DNA of 64,000 nucleotides from Gottfriedia endophytica (GTDB lineage Bacteria; Bacillota; Bacilli; Bacillales; Bacillaceae_G), in NCBI RefSeq assembly GCF_017814275.1, contig NZ_JAGIYQ010000003.1, forward strand, positions 310,001 through 374,000. The letters are read 5' to 3'. Both the position numbers and the translations under genes were made by a program. A model generated the notes under the pieces. That model saw only the letters and a list, made by a program, of their open reading frames with translations. It was not told the origin of the DNA and searched no databases. Shown piece after piece: positions 59,895 to 64,000 of this stretch; within the stretch, counting starts at the first letter, position 1; each line of letters starts with the position of its first letter.

Positions 59895-61574
59895 GTGTCC
59901 ATTAAACGTATTGACGGTAGATTATTTGCAGAAATGGTTATTCAAGGGGCGAATAATTTAACGAAAAATGTGAAATTTGTAGACTCTTTAAACGTATTTC
60001 CTGTACCAGATGGTGATACAGGGACAAATATGAATTTATCCATTACTTCTGGTTCTAAAGAAGTTAAAGAAAATCCAAACAATCATGTTGGAAAAGTAGG
60101 ACAGCTTTTTGCAAAAGGACTACTTATGGGTGCTCGTGGGAATTCGGGTGTTATTTTATCTCAATTATTTAGAGGGTTCTCTAAATCAATTGAATCAAAA
60201 CAAACAATCTCGACAGCTGAGTTTGCTGCTGCACTAGAAGCTGGCGTAGAATCTGCTTATAAAGCTGTCATGAAACCGATTGAAGGAACAATTTTGACTG
60301 TTGCAAGAGAAACTGCAAAAAAATCTGTAGAAATTGCAGCAAATCATGATGAATATATCCCATTTCTAGAAAAAACAATTAAAGAAGCTAAAGCATCCTT
60401 AAATCGCACACCAGACTTATTACCTGTCTTAAAGCAAGTAGGTGTAGTAGATAGCGGTGGTCAAGGACTAGTTTTAGTATATGAGGGCTTCCTAGCAGCT
60501 TTAAAAGGGGAAGAAATTTCACTTGAAGGTGCTGAAGAAGCATTATCGTTAGAAGAATTAGTTGAAGCAGAGCATAGAAATGTACAAAGTATGTTAAATG
60601 CTGAGGATATTGTTTTTGGATATTGTACAGAATTTATGGTTCGATTTGAAAAAGACAAGACTGATAAAAATCCTTTTGACTTAAATGCATTCCGTGAAGA
60701 ACTAAGTGAATTAGGAGATTCGTTATTAGTTGTTGCAGATGATGAAATTGTAAAAGTTCACATTCATGCTGAATATCCAGGTGAAGTATTTAATCGTGGT
60801 CAACGTTACGGTAGCTTCCTAAAAATTAAAGTTGAAAATATGCGAGAACAACATTCAAACCTTGTACACGATGATAAAGAAAAGAAACAATTAACTCCTA
60901 TTAAAAATAATGAAAAACAAGAATACGGAATCGTCACTGTTGCTATGGGTTCTGGTATTAAAGTATTGTTTGAAAGTATTGGAGCTACAGTAGTAATCGA
61001 AGGCGGCCAAACAATGAATCCAAGCACAGAGGATATTGTAAAGGCTATAGAAAAATGTAATGCTAAAAATGTGATCGTTCTACCGAATAACGGGAATATT
61101 GTTATGGCTGCAGAGCAAGCTGCAACAGTTTCTGATGCAGATGTTGCCGTTGTAACTTCTAAGAGTGTTCCACAAGGAATGTCGGCTTTATTAGCATTTA
61201 ATCCAACTGTTACACTAGAGGAAAATGCAGAAGGAATGAAAGATGCACTTCAGTATGTAAAAACTGGTCAAGTGACATTCGCTGTCAGAGATACTGAAAT
61301 TGATGGAGTAGAAATTAAGAAAGACCATTTTATGGGGATTCTTGAGAATAAAATTATTACTACTGATGCAAATCAATTAGGTGCTGCTAAAAAGCTACTT
61401 TCAGAAATGGTAGATGAGGATTCAGAAATTCTAACAATCTTGCAAGGTGAAGACGTTTCTGACGAAGAACTTGCAGAATTAGTATCTTACGTTGAAGATC
61501 AATTTGAAGAAATTGAAGTAGAGGTACATAAAGGAAATCAACCTCTATACTCTTATATTTTTTCAATTGAATAA
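59895..61574 (+). CDS. fakA: FakA (YloV), fatty acid kinase ATP-binding subunit
   Basis: DAK2-domain kinase that phosphorylates fatty acids bound to FakB partners. The N-terminal DhaL-like domain has NVFPVPDGDTGTNMNLSI and MGARGNSGVILSQLFRGF, the magnesium-ADP sites. VVDSGGQGLVLVYEGFLAAL precedes the central domain, and a DUF1949-like C-terminal part follows. GTG start after AAGGAGGAG. 559 residues. FakB genes are not in this window. Confidence 0.92.
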   Translation: MSIKRIDGRLFAEMVIQGANNLTKNVKFVDSLNVFPVPDGDTGTNMNLSITSGSKEVKENPNNHVGKVGQLFAKGLLMGARGNSGVILSQLFRGFSKSIESKQTISTAEFAAALEAGVESAYKAVMKPIEGTILTVARETAKKSVEIAANHDEYIPFLEKTIKEAKASLNRTPDLLPVLKQVGVVDSGGQGLVLVYEGFLAALKGEEISLEGAEEALSLEELVEAEHRNVQSMLNAEDIVFGYCTEFMVRFEKDKTDKNPFDLNAFREELSELGDSLLVVADDEIVKVHIHAEYPGEVFNRGQRYGSFLKIKVENMREQHSNLVHDDKEKKQLTPIKNNEKQEYGIVTVAMGSGIKVLFESIGATVVIEGGQTMNPSTEDIVKAIEKCNAKNVIVLPNNGNIVMAAEQAATVSDADVAVVTSKSVPQGMSALLAFNPTVTLEENAEGMKDALQYVKTGQVTFAVRDTEIDGVEIKKDHFMGILENKIITTDANQLGAAKKLLSEMVDEDSEILTILQGEDVSDEELAELVSYVEDQFEEIEVEVHKGNQPLYSYIFSIE

Positions 61575-61650
61575 TTTGTAAGACTAGATAATTTTTCAAG
61601 AACTTAATTCTCGTTTCTTCTTGATGAGATAAAATGAAAGTCTTTTATAC

Positions 61651-61703
61651 ACAAACAAATGAAGAGGGACATCTATTAATGATGTCCCTCTTCATTTGTT
61701 TGT
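61651..61703. terminator. Perfect 23-bp inverted repeat, probable bidirectional terminator
   Basis: The arms at 61651-61673 and 61681-61703 match exactly around a TATTAAT loop. The GC-richer core GAGGGACATC/GATGTCCCTC is flanked by A-rich and T-rich arms, which suits termination of fakA (+) and gntR (-). It lacks a separate T run. Confidence 0.65.
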
Positions 61704-61794
61704 TAGCAATATTCTTCACAAACATAACCTTTTATATTAGCGCGTTTCTTTTTTGTTATATAAATTCTTCTTTACATATACGAACGTTTATATG

Positions 61795-62529
61795 CTATTT
61801 GTTTATTCGATTTATTTTTATTGAACTAAGTTCGGTTGGGATATAAATCTTATTTTTAAGTACAACGTTCCCCATTGAGTCAAATAAATTTTCAATTAAT
61901 AATACGAATAAATTATTATTTGAACGTAATTCATAGTTTGAAGAAGGAAGAACTGATTCTGTAAATTTTATTTCGATTGTTGATGAATGGATTAGCGTAT
62001 AAATATCTTCTTCAAGTATTTTTAGTGCGCTCTGTTGATCGTTAAGATTCATTTGATAATGGGAAGCTGTCTCACTTGGGAACATTGTAAAAGCATGTGC
62101 CACAACTTTATTTTTAGACTTGTACCACCTATTAAATTTAATCATTACTGCTGAATCTCGATTAAAAATCTTTTTACTGTAATCATAATCATCTGAAAAA
62201 CTTACTTCAAAAGAAGCATCTATATCATCAATCGTTTCTGTACAACATTGAAAAATAGTATTATCTATTTTTTCTAAACCTACACTTTTTACATTTACAT
62301 TTTGTTTGATAAAGTTCCCTTGCCCATGGGTTGTTTCAATATAACCTTCCTCTTTTAGTAAACCCAATGCTTGTCTTAGGGTCATTCTACTAACATTCAT
62401 CATCTTAGAAAGTTCAGGTTCTGAAGGTAGTTTACTTCCAATCGGATAGACTCCATCATTAATTAGTTTAAATAATTTTTCAAAAACCTCCTCGTATAGA
62501 GGTGATTTTTTTTTATTTTCAGCAGACAT
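61795..62529 (-). CDS. GntR/HutC-family transcriptional regulator
   Basis: Winged-helix repressor with a C-terminal UTRA ligand domain. The DNA-binding domain (residues 10-75) has PLYEEVFEKLFKLINDGVYP, GSKLPSEPELSKMMNVSRMT and LRQALGLLKEEGYIETTHGQ, then GNFI. The remainder fits UTRA, though divergent. ATG 62529 lies 8 bases from AAGGAG on the minus strand; a TTG at 62538 is too close. Divergent from deoD, so it probably controls the deoD-transporter unit; the ligand may be a nucleoside or base, which is inference. Confidence 0.85.
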   Translation of the reverse strand: MSAENKKKSPLYEEVFEKLFKLINDGVYPIGSKLPSEPELSKMMNVSRMTLRQALGLLKEEGYIETTHGQGNFIKQNVNVKSVGLEKIDNTIFQCCTETIDDIDASFEVSFSDDYDYSKKIFNRDSAVMIKFNRWYKSKNKVVAHAFTMFPSETASHYQMNLNDQQSALKILEEDIYTLIHSSTIEIKFTESVLPSSNYELRSNNNLFVLLIENLFDSMGNVVLKNKIYIPTELSSIKINRINK

Positions 62530-62617
62530 AACCAACACTCCTTACAAATATTATATCGAGTTATAAATTATTCGCAATCTTATCTGTTATGTGAAAATGT
62601 AAAGCGTGACCATTATT

Positions 62618-62632
62618 CTTAAAATATTTAAG
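62618..62632. promoter_or_regulatory. Candidate GntR operator
   Basis: CTTAAAATATTTAAG is a perfect 6-bp palindrome with a 3-base centre, 90 bases upstream of gntR. A direct repeat ACAACT...ACAACT around GTAT lies at 62711-62728. Either could be bound by the divergent regulator. The 381-base gap holds no gene. Confidence 0.3.
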
Positions 62633-62910
62633 GTGAAGAATATTGTGGAAGTTTAAGTTTGTCCTTGCTTATTTTAGTATATTGAAATATAATTTGATTG
62701 TATTAATTAGACAACTAAGTATACAACTGCATCTCGTGATATTAAATTGTTATCTTTAACTAGATGGTAATAAGAAATCAAGACAAAATAGTTTTTTTTC
62801 CCTAATTGTGCAAACGAATACATTTTAGTAAAACGAGTAAAAATAGTAGTTGGATTATAGTTATTGATATTTAAGTAGATCAAAATGAATAGAAATGGAG
62901 AAATTATAAT

Positions 62911-63621
62911 ATGACAACAGCACATAATACAGCAAAAGTTGGAGATATTGCAAAAACAGTTTTAATGCCAGGAGATCCACTTCGCGCGAAATATATTGCG
63001 GAAACATATCTAGAAAATCCAGTACAATTTAATACTGTACGTAATATGTTTGGCTATACGGGAACTTATAAAGGAAAACAAATATCTGTAATGGGATCTG
63101 GTATGGGAATGCCAAGTATTGGAATTTATTCATACGAGTTATATAAGTTTTATGAAGTAGAAAATATTATCCGTATTGGTAGTGCAGGAGCTTATACAGA
63201 TAAACTGAACATACATGATATTGTGCTTGCGGATAGTGCTTGGAGTCAATCAACATTTGCAAAGACACAAGCAGGCGTAGAAGGTGATATTCAGTACCCT
63301 AATGAGTTATTAAATAACAAAATTGAAGATACTGCAAAGCAGATTAATACTCCTATTGTTAAAGGTAGAATACATTCCAGTGATGTATTTTATCATGAAA
63401 GTTCAGTTCCAAATTATGTTGATTTTTATAATGACCATAAGTGTATTTGTGTAGAAATGGAAAGCTTTGCATTATTCCATAATGCAAAAGTATTAGGTAA
63501 GAATGCAGCTTGTGTACTTACTATTTCAGATTCATTAGTTACTCATGAAGAAATTAGTGCTGAAGCAAGACAAACTTCATTCGATAAAATGATGAAACTT
63601 GCATTAGAGGCTTGTATGTAA
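62911..63621 (+). CDS. deoD: DeoD, purine nucleoside phosphorylase
   Basis: Hexameric trimeric-type phosphorylase that splits purine (deoxy)nucleosides to base and pentose 1-phosphate. VLMPGDPLRAKYIAE at the N-terminus, the phosphate-binding GSGMGMPSIGIYSYEL, RIGSAGAYTD, VEMESFALFHNAKVLGK and the catalytic ISDSLVTHEEISAEARQTSF are intact. 236 residues. TGGAG precedes the ATG. B. subtilis has sdaAB after yloV, so this is a different, accessory neighbourhood. Confidence 0.96.
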   Translation: MTTAHNTAKVGDIAKTVLMPGDPLRAKYIAETYLENPVQFNTVRNMFGYTGTYKGKQISVMGSGMGMPSIGIYSYELYKFYEVENIIRIGSAGAYTDKLNIHDIVLADSAWSQSTFAKTQAGVEGDIQYPNELLNNKIEDTAKQINTPIVKGRIHSSDVFYHESSVPNYVDFYNDHKCICVEMESFALFHNAKVLGKNAACVLTISDSLVTHEEISAEARQTSFDKMMKLALEACM

Positions 63622-63642
63622 AGTGTAGTGTTTTTGAAATTT

Positions 63643-63685
63643 GTATTTATCTCTTTTATATTGAAAATATAAAAGAGATAAATAC
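63643..63685. repeat. Perfect 20-bp AT-rich inverted repeat after deoD
   Basis: Arms 63643-63662 and 63666-63685 are exact complements around a GAA loop. No T run follows, so its terminator function is uncertain. Confidence 0.65.
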
Positions 63686-63739
63686 ACTAGAGTCATAATA
63701 ATTGTTATCTGTTTTGTATGTTATTATTTTATACACAAA

Positions 63740-63828
63740 CTCACACCCGATTGTGAGTGGCGGAATTTTGTAGAGTGTTCACTCTGTTTCGTTCGCCCGT
63801 TGTCCTGCTGGACAGCGGGCGTTTTTTT
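63740..63828 (+). promoter_or_regulatory. Structured leader with attenuator upstream of an EamA transporter
   Basis: Hairpins CTCACA/TGTGAG (63740-63757) and AGAGTG/CACTCT (63772-63785) precede a strong terminator, CGCCCGTTGTCC/GGACAGCGGGCG, with seven T (63794-63828). GGCGGAA at 63759-63765 can pair with TTCGTTCGCC, which includes the terminator's first bases. The two folds exclude each other, as in attenuators and riboswitches. The coding start lies 22 bases beyond. It matches no riboswitch class that I can name. Confidence 0.6.
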
Positions 63829-63849
63829 ATTTATATAGGAGGATTTTTT

Positions 63850-64000
63850 ATGGAGAAATTTAAGTTTTCATTATTAGTTTTATTTGGTGCCTGCAGCTAT
63901 GGCATACTTTCAACAATTTTCAAGCTCGGCTTTAGGGACGGTTTTTCTGCGTTTGAGCTATTAGGAGGACAATATGTATTTGGCTGGATTGGACTATTGC
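63850..64000 (+). CDS. EamA-family (DMT) transporter, 3' truncated by window edge
   Basis: The first 50 residues, KFSLLVLFGACSYGILSTIF with KLGFRDGFSAFELLGGQ, look like the first helix and loop of the EamA/RhaT drug-metabolite transporter superfamily. ATG 63850 follows ATAGGAGGATTTTTT, a strong ribosome binding site. The rest is outside the window, so substrate and exact family are unknown. It may form a unit with deoD through the leader upstream. Confidence 0.6.
   Translation, partial: MEKFKFSLLVLFGACSYGILSTIFKLGFRDGFSAFELLGGQYVFGWIGLL

Noticed and set aside
61634-61846. Plus-strand 70-codon hydrophobic ORF after fakA
   Set aside because: Runs through the 23-bp terminator-like hairpin and the antisense of gntR; the hydrophobicity comes from T-rich sequence.
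63740-63828. preQ1, purine, guanidine or ZTP riboswitch before the transporter
   Set aside because: None of the conserved core motifs that I know for these classes is visible, so only an unassigned attenuator is claimed.

Overview
The window is a 64 kb piece of chromosome from an AT-rich, spore-forming member of the Bacillaceae. Gene order closely follows the Bacillus subtilis segment from mraY through the division and sporulation sigma genes, the pyr operon and the gmk-priA-prkC-spoVM-rpmB block to yloV. Sporulation-only genes (spoVE, spoIIGA, sigE, sigG, spoVM) show it is an endospore former. The genus cannot be fixed from the sequence alone. Nearly all genes lie on the + strand; the exceptions are a Nudix gene, rqcH, rpmB and a gntR regulator.

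Layout. 1-9.7 kb: end of the division and cell-wall cluster (mraY partial, murD, spoVE, murG, murB, divIB, ftsA, ftsZ). 9.7-14.3 kb: spoIIGA-sigE and sigG, with a fosB-like gene between them and large blocks of dispersed repeats. 14.5-24.7 kb: ylmC, pgeF, ylmE, sepF, ylmG, ylmH, divIVA, a T-box leader with ileS, a DUF2269-like membrane gene, ylyA, lspA, rluD-type synthase. 24.7-36.4 kb: the complete UMP pathway (pyrR, pyrP, pyrB, pyrC, carA, carB, pyrK, pyrD, pyrF, pyrE) with two PyrR attenuators. 36.5-38.3 kb: a small accessory patch (tiny ORF, XRE-type regulator, small membrane protein, Nudix hydrolase). 38.3-61.6 kb: rqcH, a Ca-type P-ATPase, yloC, gmk, rpoZ, coaBC, priA, def, fmt, rsmB, rlmN, prpC, prkC, rsgA, rpe, thiN, spoVM, rpmB, yloU, fakA. 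61.6-64 kb: an accessory module, gntR divergent from deoD, followed by a structured leader and a truncated EamA-type transporter.

How the genes work together. The window joins peptidoglycan precursor synthesis (MraY, MurD, MurG, MurB), divisome assembly (DivIB, FtsA, FtsZ, SepF, DivIVA) and the mother-cell and forespore sigma factors. It also holds translation and ribosome-maintenance functions (IleRS, Def, Fmt, RsmB, RlmN, RsgA, RqcH, YlmH) and de novo pyrimidine synthesis. Regulatory DNA is readable in places: a spoIIG-type promoter with a long 21-bp spacer and an upstream 0A box, a SigH-like site before ftsA, a SigF/G-like site before sigG, a T-box before ileS, and PyrR binding loops before pyrR and pyrP.

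The most unusual content is not a gene. Two families of dispersed intergenic repeats fill most long gaps. Family A (about 125 bp, often in tandem) has three nested stems whose sequences differ completely between copies while pairing is kept; only the unpaired segments are conserved. Family B (about 133 bp) has 9-bp terminal inverted repeats and an internal stem that also shows a compensated base-pair change. I recall similar repeats in other Bacillaceae genomes, but know of no function for them.
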